64,000 nt of DNA from Candidatus Planktophila sp. (lineage in GTDB: Bacteria; Actinomycetota; Actinomycetes; Nanopelagicales; Nanopelagicaceae): the NCBI GenBank assembly GCA_030649935.1, contig JAUSFN010000017.1, forward strand, positions 108,127 through 172,126, given 5' to 3'. Below are positions 19,333 through 28,048 of this stretch, piece by piece. A model generated the notes under the pieces. The model had not been told where the DNA came from and searched no databases. It saw only the letters and a list, made by a program, of their open reading frames with translations. Numbering within the stretch: position 1 is the first letter of the stretch; each line of letters starts with the position of its first letter. The translations under genes were made by a program, and so were the position numbers.

Positions 19333-20378
19333 GATGTGAACTCTATCGCTAGAAGTTCAGCGATTTGAGCAGTGTTTAAGGCCGCTCCTTTGCGCAAATT
19401 GTCACCGCACACAAACAGATCTAAAGCCATTGGGTTATCTATGCTCTTTCGAACGCGTCCAACCCATGTTGGATCCGTACCCACCACATCGGCCGGTGTC
19501 GGAAATTTATAGTTTTCAGGATCATCGACCAATTTAACTCCGGCCGCGTTTTGCAATATATCTTGAGCGCCTTTACGTGATGGCTCTTTGGCAAATACGG
19601 CATGAACCGTTAGCGAGTGGGTAGTCAAAACTGGCACACGCACGCAGGTTGCTGCAACTTTCAGATTCGGTAAACCTAAGATTTTACGCGACTCGTTACG
19701 AACTTTTAACTCTTCCGAGGAATACCCATCTTCTTTCAAAGAGCCTGCCCAAGGCACTACATTGAGTGCAAGTGGTGCTGGAAAAGGGCCGTTGTCTCTT
19801 ATAATTTCGCGAAGATCGCCTGCAGTGTCCCCAGCGTTTGTTCCGGCAACGAGGTTAATTTGTTCTCGCAAAATATCAATACCTGCTTGGCCAGCACCAG
19901 ATGCAGCTTGATACGAAGAAACAACCAACTCTTGTAATTCGTAATCTCGATGCAACGCACCGAGCGCCACGATCATCGAAAGTGTTGTGCAATTAGGGTT
20001 TGAAATAATTCCGCGTGGACGATTCTTAACTTCTTGTGGATTCACTTCAGGAACTACTAGCGGAACATCGGCATCCATTCGGAACGCTCCAGAGTTATCA
20101 ACTACAACGGACCCTTGAGCCACTGCGATTGGTGCCCACTCTGTTGATATCTCATCAGGAACGTCAAACATTGCAACATCGATTCCGTCGAATGCCTCTG
20201 GTGAAAGCGCAACAACCGTCAACTCTTCTCCACGGCACATAAGTTTTTTGCCTGCGCTTCGGGCAGAAGCGATTAGGCGGATTTCTCCCCATACATCAGG
20301 CCGTTCTGACAAAATTCCAAGCATCACCGTTCCGACTGCGCCAGTTGCCCCTACAACTGCTAAAGATGGTTTACTCAT
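19329..20378 (-). CDS. asd: Aspartate-semialdehyde dehydrogenase
   Basis: A 349-residue NADPH-dependent enzyme reducing aspartyl phosphate to the semialdehyde for lysine, threonine, methionine and diaminopimelate synthesis. The Rossmann motif GATGAVG is at residues 10-16, the catalytic Cys130 is in SNPNCTTL, and [10 protein letters not shown] follows. Its ATG overlaps the lysC stop (ATGA) and its stop overlaps yqeY. The length is normal (about 340-350). Confidence 0.97.
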   Translation of the reverse strand: MSKPSLAVVGATGAVGTVMLGILSERPDVWGEIRLIASARSAGKKLMCRGEELTVVALSPEAFDGIDVAMFDVPDEISTEWAPIAVAQGSVVVDNSGAFRMDADVPLVVPEVNPQEVKNRPRGIISNPNCTTLSMIVALGALHRDYELQELVVSSYQAASGAGQAGIDILREQINLVAGTNAGDTAGDLREIIRDNGPFPAPLALNVVPWAGSLKEDGYSSEELKVRNESRKILGLPNLKVAATCVRVPVLTTHSLTVHAVFAKEPSRKGAQDILQNAAGVKLVDDPENYKFPTPADVVGTDPTWVGRVRKSIDNPMALDLFVCGDNLRKGAALNTAQIAELLAIEFTS

Positions 20379-21646
20379 CGACCTGAACCACCATATACAA
20401 CGGCCTCATTCTGATCGGCATCGAGTTCGAAGGCGGTGTGAGCAGCCTTTACTCCACGCTCGATATCGGCCTCTCGGCAGATGACCGAGATGCGGATTTC
20501 CGAAGTGGAAATCATCTCGATATTAACGCCCGCTGCTGAAAGTGCACCAAAAAATGTAGCAGTTACCCCTGGGTGCGAGCGCATTCCAGCACCAACTAAG
20601 GAGAGTTTTCCAATCTGATCATCGTATTGAATCGAGGCGTACCCAACTTCGCCTTGAAGTTTTTGTAAAACCCCTGTCGCATCGGCGCCTTCGGCTTTTG
20701 GAAGAGTAAATGAGATGTCAGTTAAGCCAGTTGCCGCCGCTGAAACGTTTTGAACAATCATGTCAATATTAATATCGGCATCGGCGATGGCTTGGAAAAT
20801 TCTTGCTGCTACACCCGTGCGATCTGGAACCCCAACGATTGTAATCTTGGCTTCACTTTTATCGTGTGCGATGCCCGAAATGATTGCTTGTTCCATGTCT
20901 GCTCCTTCTGGATGATCTTTAACCACCCATGTTCCTTCGTTGGTGGAAAAAGATGAACGTACGTGAATCGGTAAGTCATAACGACGAGCATATTCAACAC
21001 AACGTAAGTGCAGAACTTTTGCTCCACTCGCAGCTAGCTCAAGCATTTCATCATACGTAACCGTTTTTAACTTTCGTGCACTTGGTACAACGCGAGGATC
21101 TGCACTAAATACACCATCAACATCAGTATAGATTTCACAAACATCGGCATCTAAAGCGGCGGCTAATGCGACCGCTGTTGTATCACTGCCACCACGACCT
21201 AGAGTTGTTACATCTTTGGTATCTTGCGAAATTCCTTGGAAGCCGGCAACGATTGCGATTGCACCTTCTTTTAATGCCCCTTGGATGCGCCCCGGAGTTA
21301 CATCGATAATTCGAGCACGCCCATGTGCCGACGTTGTAATCACTCCCGCTTGGCTTCCAGTAAATGACCGGGCCTCATGACCTAAATTTGTAATCGCCAT
21401 TGCAAGCAAGGCCATTGAAATTCTCTCGCCTGCAGTTAGCAACATATCTAACTCACGCCCTGATGGGATCGGTGTGATCTGTTTTGCTAATTCAATGAGC
21501 TCGTCGGTGGTATCGCCCATTGCTGAAACAACGACAACGACTTGATTTCCATCGCGTTTTGCCGCCACAATTCGATTTGCTACGCGCTTCATACCCTCAG
21601 CATCGGCAACCGATGAGCCGCCATATTTCTGAACAATGAGTCCCAT
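20375..21646 (-). CDS. lysC: Aspartate kinase
   Basis: A 423-residue monofunctional aspartokinase starting the aspartate-family pathway. The kinase signature KYGGSSV is at residues 7-13, [16 protein letters not shown] near 150-165, and [15 protein letters not shown] near 170-184. Two ACT domains occupy about residues 260-420 and would confer lysine/threonine feedback. Enzymes of this length often also carry an internal start for a regulatory beta subunit, which cannot be settled here. It heads an operon with asd, yqeY, DUF4177 and ridA. Confidence 0.97.
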   Translation of the reverse strand: MGLIVQKYGGSSVADAEGMKRVANRIVAAKRDGNQVVVVVSAMGDTTDELIELAKQITPIPSGRELDMLLTAGERISMALLAMAITNLGHEARSFTGSQAGVITTSAHGRARIIDVTPGRIQGALKEGAIAIVAGFQGISQDTKDVTTLGRGGSDTTAVALAAALDADVCEIYTDVDGVFSADPRVVPSARKLKTVTYDEMLELAASGAKVLHLRCVEYARRYDLPIHVRSSFSTNEGTWVVKDHPEGADMEQAIISGIAHDKSEAKITIVGVPDRTGVAARIFQAIADADINIDMIVQNVSAAATGLTDISFTLPKAEGADATGVLQKLQGEVGYASIQYDDQIGKLSLVGAGMRSHPGVTATFFGALSAAGVNIEMISTSEIRISVICREADIERGVKAAHTAFELDADQNEAVVYGGSGR

Positions 21647-21736
21647 GGCTCAATGGTGGACTAATTAATTACGTGGCGCGAAGCGATTCTCTGCATTTCT
21701 TACTATGTGAGACGCTAGACGTACCACAATGTGGGA

Positions 21737-22339
21737 TTAAACGTTGCGGCGGCCTTCAAAGGCTCGGCCGAGCGTGATTTCGTCGGCATATTCGAGATCG
21801 CCACCTACTGGCAGGCCAGAGGCTAATCGTGAAACTTTAATCTCTAACGGCTTAATCATGCGAGCTAAGTAGGTCGCCGTCGCCTCGCCCTCAAGGTTTG
21901 GATCCGTTGCCAAAATAACCTCTACGATTTCGGGATCGCTAAGCCTGGCCATTAATTCTCGAATGCGTAGCTGATCCGGTCCGATTCCATCGATCGGAGA
22001 GATTGCGCCACCGAGTACGTGATACTTTCCACGAAATTCCCGAGTGCGTTCGATAGCTATTACATCTTTACTCTCCTCAACAACACAAATTGATGAGTTA
22101 TCTCGGCGGGGATCTCGACAGATACGGCACTCATCTTCTTCTGAAACATTTCCGCATGTTGTACAGAATTTAACGCGCTCTTTTACTGTGCGAATTGAAT
22201 CAACTAACGCTGCTGCGGTTTCAGGTTCGGCCTGCAAAATATGAAAAGCAATGCGTTGAGCAGACTTAGGTCCAATGCCGGGCAATCGCCCTAGTGCATC
22301 GATGAGATCTTGAATCGCGCCTTCGTACATTCCAGACAT
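21737..22339 (-). CDS. recR: Recombination protein RecR
   Basis: A 200-residue DNA-repair clamp of the RecFOR pathway. The N-terminal helix-hairpin-helix includes [11 protein letters not shown] (19-29), followed by a C4 zinc site Cys59-Cys62-Cys71-Cys74 (CTTCG...CRIC) and a TOPRIM domain with [12 protein letters not shown] and [16 protein letters not shown]. It starts directly after the dnaX stop. dnaX-recR is a widespread bacterial pair. Confidence 0.97.
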   Translation of the reverse strand: MSGMYEGAIQDLIDALGRLPGIGPKSAQRIAFHILQAEPETAAALVDSIRTVKERVKFCTTCGNVSEEDECRICRDPRRDNSSICVVEESKDVIAIERTREFRGKYHVLGGAISPIDGIGPDQLRIRELMARLSDPEIVEVILATDPNLEGEATATYLARMIKPLEIKVSRLASGLPVGGDLEYADEITLGRAFEGRRNV

Positions 22340-24037
22340 CTATTGCTTCTCAATCAATTTAGCGCCAAGTTCTTGCGCCAACAACGCTGCACCAGAAAGC
22401 AGAGTTTTATCCGTTGGTGCCTCTGAAGTTCGCGTCTCTCTTGCTAGTGGGGTATTTGTATCAATCGATGGATCAACCACGCACTCGATTCGGCGGTCAA
22501 TGCCAACAACATCTATAAATGCTTTCCGTAGAATTTCATCAGATTCAGATCGAATAAATGAATCACGTGCGCCAGCGTTAACAATTCCAATTGTGATCGC
22601 GGTATCGTCAACGGCCAATACTTGAGCCGATGCGCTAAGTAGTGACCACGTAAGTCTGCGGCGCTTCTTTACATCTTCAATAACGTCGGGCCATGCACGA
22701 CGTAGCGCTGTGATGTCGAATGCGCCGTGTGTCACAGGAGAAGTGTGACTTGCAGCAGGTTCCGATTCTTCAACTTTGGAGTGAGTGGGTTCAGAGGTCA
22801 CATGAGTGGAGCCTGTAGTTTCTTTTGGCTCCACGGTGTGAGCCTCTGAAGAACGAACGGTGGACATTGGAGCTAAGTTTTCCGCACGCTCTAAACGCTC
22901 TATGCGTGACAACATTCCGGATTCGCCTGAATCGCTAATTGGTAAAAGTATGCGGCCACATATGAGCTCGAGCATTAAACGTGGCGCAGTCGCCCCACGC
23001 ATCTGGGTTAGGCCTTCGGCGGCGATATCGGCAGCGCGCGATAAGTTGGCTGCGCCGATGTGTGCAGCTTGATTGCGCATCCGCTCCATCTGATCATCTG
23101 GCATATCGCGAAGGATTGAGTTGGCAGTTGCATCTTTGAGCGCATCGACGATCATCAAATCGCGTATTCGCTCCAACAAATCGCCAGTAAATCTCCGGGG
23201 ATCATGACCGGATTCAATAACACGATCAATAGTTTTAAACAGAGTTGCTCCATCGCGGGCGGCAATTGCATCGATTGCATCATCTAGCAGCGCACCATCG
23301 GTGAAGCCAAGTAATTGAATTGCAATGTCGTAACTAACTCCATCGCTGCCAGCGCCTGCAAGAAGTTGCCCAAGAACGGATAGAGCGTCGCGAACTGAAC
23401 CACCGGATGCACGAACTACTAATGGAATAACTCCTTTAGCAACACTTACTCCCTCTAGGTTACAAATCTTTTCTAAATGCGCGGCCAGAATTCCAGGAGG
23501 TACTAAACGGAATGGATAGTGATGTGTGCGCGAGCGAATAGTTGCAATTAATTTATCGGGCTCGGTTGTCGCAAAAATAAAAATAACGTGCGGAGGTGGC
23601 TCTTCAACTACTTTCAAAAGCGCATTTGCCGCTCCTTGTCCAAGTTGATGTGCCTCATCAATAATATATATCTTGTAGCGACCTTGAACAGGTGCAAAAA
23701 ATGCTTTGTCGCGTAAATCGCGTGCATCATCGACTAAACCATGTGTCGCCGCATCCAGTTCAATTACATCTAATGAACCCGGACCATTTGCAACTAAATC
23801 TTTACAGGATTGACACTCGCCACATGGATCAGGTGTTGGACCTTTTTCACAGTTAAGCGAGCGCGCCAAGATCCGTGCACTCGATGTTTTCCCGCAACCA
23901 CGTGGACCTGAAAATAAATATGCGTGATGTGTGCGATCCCCTGTTAAAGCATTTGATAATGGAACGGTGACATGGTCTTGACCAATTACATCGGCAAATA
24001 CAGAGGGGCGATATTTTCGGTACAAAGCTAGTGACAT
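22340..24037 (-). CDS. dnaX: DNA polymerase III subunit gamma/tau
   Basis: A 565-residue clamp-loader ATPase. Walker A GPRGCGKTSS covers 44-53, a zinc module has Cys63, Cys72, Cys75 and Cys78, and the Walker-B-like IIDEAHQL is near 118. The C-terminal third is low-complexity (Glu, Thr, Ser-rich), followed by a tau-like domain. No obvious slippery A-run indicates programmed frameshifting. The ATG has a GAGGAG Shine-Dalgarno. The SRP RNA gene lies immediately upstream on the same strand. Confidence 0.95.
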   Translation of the reverse strand: MSLALYRKYRPSVFADVIGQDHVTVPLSNALTGDRTHHAYLFSGPRGCGKTSSARILARSLNCEKGPTPDPCGECQSCKDLVANGPGSLDVIELDAATHGLVDDARDLRDKAFFAPVQGRYKIYIIDEAHQLGQGAANALLKVVEEPPPHVIFIFATTEPDKLIATIRSRTHHYPFRLVPPGILAAHLEKICNLEGVSVAKGVIPLVVRASGGSVRDALSVLGQLLAGAGSDGVSYDIAIQLLGFTDGALLDDAIDAIAARDGATLFKTIDRVIESGHDPRRFTGDLLERIRDLMIVDALKDATANSILRDMPDDQMERMRNQAAHIGAANLSRAADIAAEGLTQMRGATAPRLMLELICGRILLPISDSGESGMLSRIERLERAENLAPMSTVRSSEAHTVEPKETTGSTHVTSEPTHSKVEESEPAASHTSPVTHGAFDITALRRAWPDVIEDVKKRRRLTWSLLSASAQVLAVDDTAITIGIVNAGARDSFIRSESDEILRKAFIDVVGIDRRIECVVDPSIDTNTPLARETRTSEAPTDKTLLSGAALLAQELGAKLIEKQ

Positions 24038-24110
24038 TACCGCGCTCCTCTATCTCTACTCATCGTCGCCTGACTATTCCATTAAAAACTAATTCATTAA
24101 ATACGTTAAA

Positions 24111-24204
24111 AGGGATCCCCCGTACACCCGCCAGAGCGTACCTACCCTTGCTGCATTCCTGCCCTGGGGGAGTTCAGCACGGTAGCGCCGTACGAGGGAT
24201 CTGG
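24111..24204 (-). ncRNA. ffs: Small (4.5S-type) signal recognition particle RNA
   Basis: On the minus strand the sequence folds as a long hairpin whose ends pair (GATCCC with GGGATC). The apical domain carries the diagnostic Ffh-binding motif CAGGGCAGGAATGCAGCAAG (plus-strand 24147-24166 region). The size (about 94 bases) fits the short bacterial SRP RNA. A T-rich stretch (CTTTTAACG) follows the 3' end on the minus strand and could terminate it. It sits just upstream of dnaX, as in other Actinobacteria. The exact ends are estimated. Confidence 0.92.
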
Positions 24205-24244
24205 CGTAATCATAGTTATAGCCACCGATAGAGTTCACCCCTCG

Positions 24245-24329
24245 GGAGGATTCGCATAGCGGCCGAGTGCGCACGCTTGGAAAGCGTGTATAGGGCAACC
24301 TATCGAGGGTTCAAATCCCTCATCCTCCG
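24245..24329 (+). tRNA. tRNA-Ser (anticodon GGA)
   Basis: An 85-base class II tRNA. The acceptor stem GGAGGAT pairs with ATCCTCC, with discriminator G. The anticodon stem-loop ACGC-TTGGAAA-GCGT reads GGA, a long variable arm follows, and the T-arm has GGTTCAAATCC. CCA is not encoded. It decodes UCC and UCU. The 3' end and the following CGCTCGTTT-ACTCGCT stretch are nearly repeated after the second tRNA-Ser. Confidence 0.95.
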
Positions 24330-24408
24330 CTCGTTTCACTCGCTTCAGATTTATCAGAGCTGTGGATAACTTCTAAGTTTTGTCGCAACCAATTGTCATC
24401 CTTGCGGT

Positions 24409-24891
24409 ATGCCATTAAAAAATCCTTCAATTAAACTTGTATACGCGCTAATCGCCATCATCACTCAGCTAATCGTTTCAGCAATACCGGCTTCAGCAAC
24501 AGGCGCAACGCCTCCTTTAACCAAGTGTCACATTCAAATTCATGACGCTCACATATCCAAATATATTCTTCGTACTCAAGGCAAAGAGGCTGTCAAGGTC
24601 AATGCAGATTCAAAATCCGACAAATTCATACAGGATTTACGTCTAACGGTCGAGATTTATAAGATTGGAAGATTCACTCACTACTTCATTACTCGTCACA
24701 CTATAGAAATCAGTGGATTCATACCCGCAAATTCTCTTACCGAGAATCAATCTACTTATGAGTACTGCACCAATAAGAAAGCCTCGCGATATTACGGCAT
24801 TGCCTACGCTGAGGCTTATATCAAAGGACACCACTTTAAGACGCCGAGAACTATTTCAGAACATATTTTCCCCATCAATTGCGGTACCTGA
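24409..24891 (+). CDS. Secreted hypothetical protein
   Basis: A 160-residue protein with a clear signal peptide (basic start, hydrophobic residues about 9-27, ASA-type cleavage near 30). Two cysteines flank the mature domain (TKCHIQ near residue 40, NCGT at the end), suggesting one disulfide. The mature part is rich in Lys, Thr and Tyr. No family is recognised. It is the first gene after tRNA-Ser(GGA), in a block whose content looks accessory. Confidence 0.6.
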   Translation: MPLKNPSIKLVYALIAIITQLIVSAIPASATGATPPLTKCHIQIHDAHISKYILRTQGKEAVKVNADSKSDKFIQDLRLTVEIYKIGRFTHYFITRHTIEISGFIPANSLTENQSTYEYCTNKKASRYYGIAYAEAYIKGHHFKTPRTISEHIFPINCGT

Positions 24892-24893
24892 GT

Positions 24894-24899
24894 TAAACT
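24894..24899 (+). promoter_or_regulatory. -10 box for a leaderless hypothetical gene
   Basis: TAAACT ends 7 bases before ATG 24906 with no Shine-Dalgarno between, the same spacing as other apparent leaderless starts in this window. Confidence 0.45.
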
Positions 24900-24905
24900 A
24901 ATTTC

Positions 24906-25244
24906 ATGGTTAAACAAAGTAAGGGTTCTCTAGATCCGCGAGATTTAGATCAAGAGCTCGCCTACTTTGAATTCATGGCCGAACTCGGAGTCAAGAATGC
25001 TTCGCGCTATGAACTACAATCCCAAGAACTAGTCAAGAATCGCAAAATTGAACTGGAAATAAAGAATACTTTCGTTCGTTACACATTAGATCGGGTTGGC
25101 TGTTCATTTCAAGTTTCAAAAGATGGTGGAAAGACTTTTAGGGAAAAAACCTGGGTGCGTACTGGGTGGCGTAAATCAGGAAGGCTTAGTTATTTACCAC
25201 TCTTTTTTGCGCAATGTGAAACTAATGTTTTGTTAAAGAAATAA
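24906..25244 (+). CDS. Hypothetical protein
   Basis: A 112-residue soluble protein with no signal peptide. The first half is acidic and helical (LDQELAYFEFMAELGVKNAS), and the second half contains CSFQVSKDGGKTFREKTWV, which looks like beta strands. No family is recognised. It appears leaderless from TAAACT at 24894, and its TAA directly abuts the TTG of the DUF952 gene, so the two are probably cotranscribed. Confidence 0.55.
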   Translation: MVKQSKGSLDPRDLDQELAYFEFMAELGVKNASRYELQSQELVKNRKIELEIKNTFVRYTLDRVGCSFQVSKDGGKTFREKTWVRTGWRKSGRLSYLPLFFAQCETNVLLKK

Positions 25245-25610
25245 TTGAAATTGACTCAGAACTTGTTTCTGCATCTGACCACGAAGCAGGCTTGGAAAGA
25301 AGCTTTAGCTGTGGGTCAATACGAACTCTCAACTAGAGGCAAAACTCTGGAGCAGGTTGGTTTCATCCACGGTTCATTTCCAAATCAATTAGAGGAGGTC
25401 GCAGGCTTTGTATTTGCTGGCTGCAGCGATGAATTAGTGGTTCTGCACTTGGATGCTAAAAAGCTTGAAGCGAATGGAGTATCCGTTCAGGTTGAAGATG
25501 GCGGTAACGGGAAGATGTATCCTCATGTCTATGGAGCGATTCGATGCAACCTTGTTGACCGAGTTACGCCTGCACATATGAACTCAGAAGGTCAATTAGT
25601 TCTGCAATAA
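25245..25610 (+). CDS. DUF952 family protein
   Basis: A 121-residue protein with the DUF952 pattern: HLTTKQAWKEALAVGQY near the start, GFIHGSFPNQLEEVA (about 38-52), LVVLHLDAKKL, and GKMYPHVYGAIRCNLV near residue 100. The family is widespread, with an ADP-ribosyltransferase-like fold by distant similarity, and its function is unproven. The usual conserved motif is GFIHCS, and here Cys is replaced by Gly. The start codon is TTG immediately after the preceding stop, without a good Shine-Dalgarno. Confidence 0.75.
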   Translation: MKLTQNLFLHLTTKQAWKEALAVGQYELSTRGKTLEQVGFIHGSFPNQLEEVAGFVFAGCSDELVVLHLDAKKLEANGVSVQVEDGGNGKMYPHVYGAIRCNLVDRVTPAHMNSEGQLVLQ

Positions 25611-25782
25611 AAATCGTTAGTTTAGGATCTTTGGGATCAAACCACGACTTATCTTTTGGCCACATTAAGTTCAGCAATTCTTGTTCGAAATGTTCACCAT
25701 AATTCGAGCCAATTTTTAAACTATCCAGAATGTCGCAAAATAGTAGATAGTACGAGCGTTCTGGAAGTTCAGGAGAATTCAA
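25564..25782 (-). CDS. Uncertain small hypothetical protein (possible remnant)
   Basis: A 72-residue frame from TTG 25782, whose sequence is protein-like (LPERSYYLLFCDILDSLKIG, then MWPKDKSWFDPKD). Upstream of this point the frame stays open to 25950, but there it reads like antisense of the plus-strand frame. It overlaps the 3' end of the DUF952 gene by 47 bases. There is no good ribosome-binding site. It may be a decayed gene of the accessory block. No family is recognised. Confidence 0.35.
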   Translation of the reverse strand: MNSPELPERSYYLLFCDILDSLKIGSNYGEHFEQELLNLMWPKDKSWFDPKDPKLTIFIAELIDLLSSYVQA

Positions 25783-25802
25783 TGCGGCGGAGTGCCTGAT
25801 AG

Positions 25803-26318
25803 GTGCAGAATAAATGCGTGAGTTATTTTGAAGAATGTTTAATTTTTGGAGACAGCCTCTTCCAGGAGGAACGGCGAGCGCTTTATAAGTACTTGCTCGA
25901 AACGAACAAGGACTTTTATACCGTCCAAGCAAATTCTCTACTTGTTTCAAGAAAATGCACTAGAACAATTGCTAACGGCGAGGCAAGTTACTTTATTAAA
26001 GACAGCTATGTTAGTTACTCCGCACACAAATTGAATTCCGATGATATTTCAGATGATGTTCGTCAAATTAGAATTACTAAAATTAGATAATATGACATCA
26101 AAAGACTTCGCAAATTTTTCGCCCAAAGCGATGTCGATATTATTCGAAACTTTCCACTACCCAGCAAGAATTCACAAGAAGATAGTGGTTTCGGCATTAC
26201 TGTTTATCCTTACTACAGTCTTGCTTATTATGCTGATGGTAAGAATTATCTGTCGGGGCTCGTGAAAAAACTAAGGACAAATGACAAGGAAATTCTTACA
26301 AAACTACGAACTTTGTAA
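25803..26318 (+). pseudogene. Hypothetical gene interrupted by an in-frame stop
   Basis: The frame starting at GTG 25803 (or GTG 25818) is protein-like for 95 codons (FQEERRALYKYLLETNKDF, YFIKDSYVSYSAHKL) and meets TAA at 26088-26090. Without any frame change it continues for 75 protein-like codons (YDIKRLRKFFAQ, FGITVYPYYSLAYYADGKNY) to TAA 26316-26318. The second part has no start codon at its beginning. The simplest reading is one gene broken by a nonsense mutation. A competing frame (ATG 26041-26265) encodes a hydrophobic peptide but looks less convincing. The product is unknown. Confidence 0.4.
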
Positions 26319-26347
26319 ATCTGAACCAATCTCCGTATGATTCCCAC

Positions 26348-26430
26348 GGAGGATTCGCATAGTGGCCGAGTGCGCGCGTCTCGAACACGCGTAGACGAAA
26401 GTCTCGAGGGTTCAAATCCCTCATCCTCCG
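26348..26430 (+). tRNA. tRNA-Ser (anticodon CGA)
   Basis: An 83-base class II tRNA with acceptor stem GGAGGAT/ATCCTCC and discriminator G. The anticodon stem-loop CGCGT-CTCGAAC-ACGCG gives CGA (reads UCG). It has a long variable arm and T-arm GGTTCAAATCC. CCA is not encoded. It is very similar to the tRNA-Ser(GGA) 2.1 kb upstream in both its arms and its 3' flank. Confidence 0.95.
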
Positions 26431-26476
26431 CTCGTTTTACTCGCTACGGCTGAATCACGAATTGATTTATTCGCTA
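26422..26476 (+). repeat. 55-bp direct repeat, copy 1 (tRNA-Ser 3' end and flank)
   Basis: This copy starts with the last 9 bases of tRNA-Ser(CGA), catcctccg, and continues ctcgttttactcgctac. It recurs exactly 100 bases downstream with two mismatches (26448 and 26465). Confidence 0.9.
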
Positions 26477-26521
26477 ATTAACCTGGAACCAGTGCCCCGT
26501 GCTGAAGTCATTGTGCTCGGA

Positions 26522-26576
26522 CATCCTCCGCTCGTTTTACTCGCTACAGCTGAATCACGAATTGTTTTATTCGCTA
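26522..26576 (+). repeat. 55-bp direct repeat, copy 2
   Basis: This is the second copy of the tRNA-Ser 3'-end-plus-flank repeat, differing at two positions from copy 1. The 45 bases between the copies (26477-26521) contain no gene. A shorter version (catcctccgctcgttt, then actcgct) also follows tRNA-Ser(GGA) at 24321. Confidence 0.9.
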
Positions 26577-26586
26577 TTGTTGAGTG

Positions 26587-26610
26587 TTACGGGCAGACCC
26601 GTAATTGTTT
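26587..26610 (+). terminator. Possible weak terminator hairpin
   Basis: TTACGGG (26587-26593) pairs perfectly with CCCGTAA (26598-26604) across loop CAGA, followed by TTGTTT. The T run is short, so termination strength is doubtful. The 26431-26717 interval holds only the repeat copies and this hairpin; no gene is visible. Confidence 0.4.
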
Positions 26611-26717
26611 ATGATCAAATTGCCTGCACTTGAGCATTTTTGCATACTTCTATTTATAACCCGCTGGGCACTTTGGAGCGGTGCTTGTTTTTTATAGTTT
26701 TACCCTTATGGAAACTA

Positions 26718-26921
26718 CTAAGCAATTACTTTATATCCTGCCGTAGTAACCGCCTGTGAAATATCTTCCGAATTGAGCACCTCACTTGAAGTAATCACTG
26801 CTATTCCGTCGGCAGCTACCGCCTTCACCTCTGTTACCCCAGAGATTTTCCCAAGCTCAGTATTAACTCTTCCCTCACAATGGCCACATGTCATGCCTTT
26901 GATCTTTATTGTTGTTTGCAT
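26718..26921 (-). CDS. Copper chaperone, heavy-metal-associated domain (CopZ-like)
   Basis: A 67-residue HMA-fold protein with the metal-binding loop GMTCGHC (Cys12, Cys15) and the usual beta-alpha-beta-beta-alpha-beta pattern (GVTEVKAVAADGIAVI, DISQAVTTAGYKV). It should bind Cu(I) in the cytosol and hand it to an exporter; no CopA ATPase is in the window. ATG 26921 is chosen over the GTG one codon earlier because a GAGAGGG Shine-Dalgarno lies 5 bases upstream of it. The gene is divergent from a small membrane protein across a region with a dyad. Confidence 0.88.
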   Translation of the reverse strand: MQTTIKIKGMTCGHCEGRVNTELGKISGVTEVKAVAADGIAVITSSEVLNSEDISQAVTTAGYKVIA

Positions 26922-26999
26922 CACTACCCTCTCTTACGAAACTTAACCACTTGGTTTATGAGTAAAAATTATACCGTCTTGTGCCACACCAAGAAGGTT

Positions 27000-27019
27000 T
27001 TCTGAGAATTACCTCAGAA
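27000..27019. promoter_or_regulatory. Dyad between divergent copper chaperone and membrane protein genes
   Basis: TTCTGAG (27000-27006) and CTCAGAA (27013-27019) form a perfect 7-bp inverted repeat with a 6-base spacer. Its place between two divergent starts makes it a candidate operator, for example for a metal-responsive repressor, but it does not match the G-rich CsoR consensus. Confidence 0.4.
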
Positions 27020-27077
27020 GTAGCACAATCAAAAGTTATAACGAGAGGCCTACTATGAAATTTGCTACACTTAATTT

Positions 27078-27452
27078 GTGCCAACACTCAAATTCAAAGC
27101 ATTGCGATTCGCTGGCATAGGCGTCTTAACACTTTTCTTACTTACAATGAGCCTCTCTTTTGTGCACCAAGGCCACTCTTACTCCACGTCGCCCTCCGAC
27201 TTTAGTTCAAGTGCCGCAACCGGATCATCACTCGAGCTCAATCATGTTTCTCCCAACACGCTTGTCACTGATGTCTGCATAGGTGCAATTTTTCTCATTC
27301 TCTTTTTTGGCCGAAAATACTTTCATGGCAAAATTTTTACTCCCTCTGGACTTACTGGCAAAATTGACCGTCTGAGGCTCATGAATTTCACACGTCCACC
27401 AAATTTGGTTCTTCATCTTTCTTTACCCCAACTTGGAGTATTTCGAATTTAA
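27078..27452 (+). CDS. Small membrane protein of unknown function
   Basis: A 124-residue protein with a hydrophobic segment at about 11-29, a Ser-rich external stretch, and a second hydrophobic segment at about 67-80 (CIGAIFLILFFG), ending in a basic tail. The start is GTG 27078, 7 bases after a TACACT -10 box, consistent with a leaderless mRNA. It precedes the DUF305 gene by 53 bases. A copper-related role is inferred only from the neighbours. Confidence 0.55.
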   Translation: MPTLKFKALRFAGIGVLTLFLLTMSLSFVHQGHSYSTSPSDFSSSAATGSSLELNHVSPNTLVTDVCIGAIFLILFFGRKYFHGKIFTPSGLTGKIDRLRLMNFTRPPNLVLHLSLPQLGVFRI

Positions 27453-27505
27453 ACAAATTCTTATCCCCAATATCAATTATTCTAACTTGAGAGAAGGATT
27501 CGAAA

Positions 27506-28048
27506 ATGTTCAAAAAATTTGTTTTTGTATTACTTTCCCTTGCACTAAGTTTTCCAGCAACCCCAGTTCACGCTTCTTCCCATGCAAAATCTTTAAGTAA
27601 TCTCGGAGCTAACGACATTATGTTTGCTCAACTGATGATCCCGCATCACCAACAGGCAATCGATATGTCAAAGACTGCTCTGAAAAATGGGGCGAGTCGA
27701 GAGGTTAAGATTCTTGCTAAAGCAATTATTTCGGCTCAAAAGAAAGAAATCTTGCAAATGAAATATTGGCTAACTGCAACGAAATCTGCCAATGCAATGG
27801 CTCACGATATGGGAATGAACGGCATGCTCGATGCAAGTGAAATGAAAACTCTCGGGTCTTTGCGGGGGAAAAAATTCGACAAGTTTTATCTTGAGGCAAT
27901 GATTAAACATCACCTCGGTGCTCTTGAGATGGCTGGTTACCTTAAGATGACTAAAAATTCAGAGGCCAAGAAGTTGGAAAAAGATATTAGAACCGCTCAG
28001 TCGGGTGAGATATCTACGATGAAGCGAATGCTCGCAAAACTTGGGTGA
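27506..28048 (+). CDS. DUF305 family secreted protein (CopM-like)
   Basis: A 180-residue protein with a signal peptide (hydrophobic residues 4-18, cleavage near HAS at 24). It has the paired DUF305 motifs MIPHHQQAIDM (44-54) and MIKHHLGALEM (about 131-141), each part of a four-helix ferritin-like bundle. Cyanobacterial CopM of this family binds copper outside the cytoplasm. The mature part is rich in Met and His, including MAHDMGMNGM, which fits metal binding. It has a Shine-Dalgarno AAGGA. It is followed with a 4-base overlap by the first NlpC/P60 gene. Confidence 0.85.
   Translation: MFKKFVFVLLSLALSFPATPVHASSHAKSLSNLGANDIMFAQLMIPHHQQAIDMSKTALKNGASREVKILAKAIISAQKKEILQMKYWLTATKSANAMAHDMGMNGMLDASEMKTLGSLRGKKFDKFYLEAMIKHHLGALEMAGYLKMTKNSEAKKLEKDIRTAQSGEISTMKRMLAKLG

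Noticed and set aside
21647..21736. CCACATTGTGG palindrome and possible promoter upstream of lysC.
   Set aside because: The palindrome is short and the -35/-10 match is poor; a lysine-type riboswitch is excluded because the 90-base gap is too small and lacks its conserved core.
26041..26265. Hydrophobic 74-codon frame that might encode a membrane peptide.
   Set aside because: The overlapping frame that continues the upstream coding sequence has more protein-like composition; kept only as an alternative in the pseudogene entry.
24337..26340. Prophage or insertion sequence between the two tRNA-Ser genes.
   Set aside because: No integrase, transposase, terminal inverted repeats or phage structural genes are visible; only an island remnant is suggested.
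27055..27120. 21-codon frame starting ATG 27055 with a GAGAGG upstream, possibly a leader peptide.
   Set aside because: It overlaps the better-supported GTG 27078 gene in another frame, and the TACACT -10 box lies inside it, so it would not be on the same transcript.
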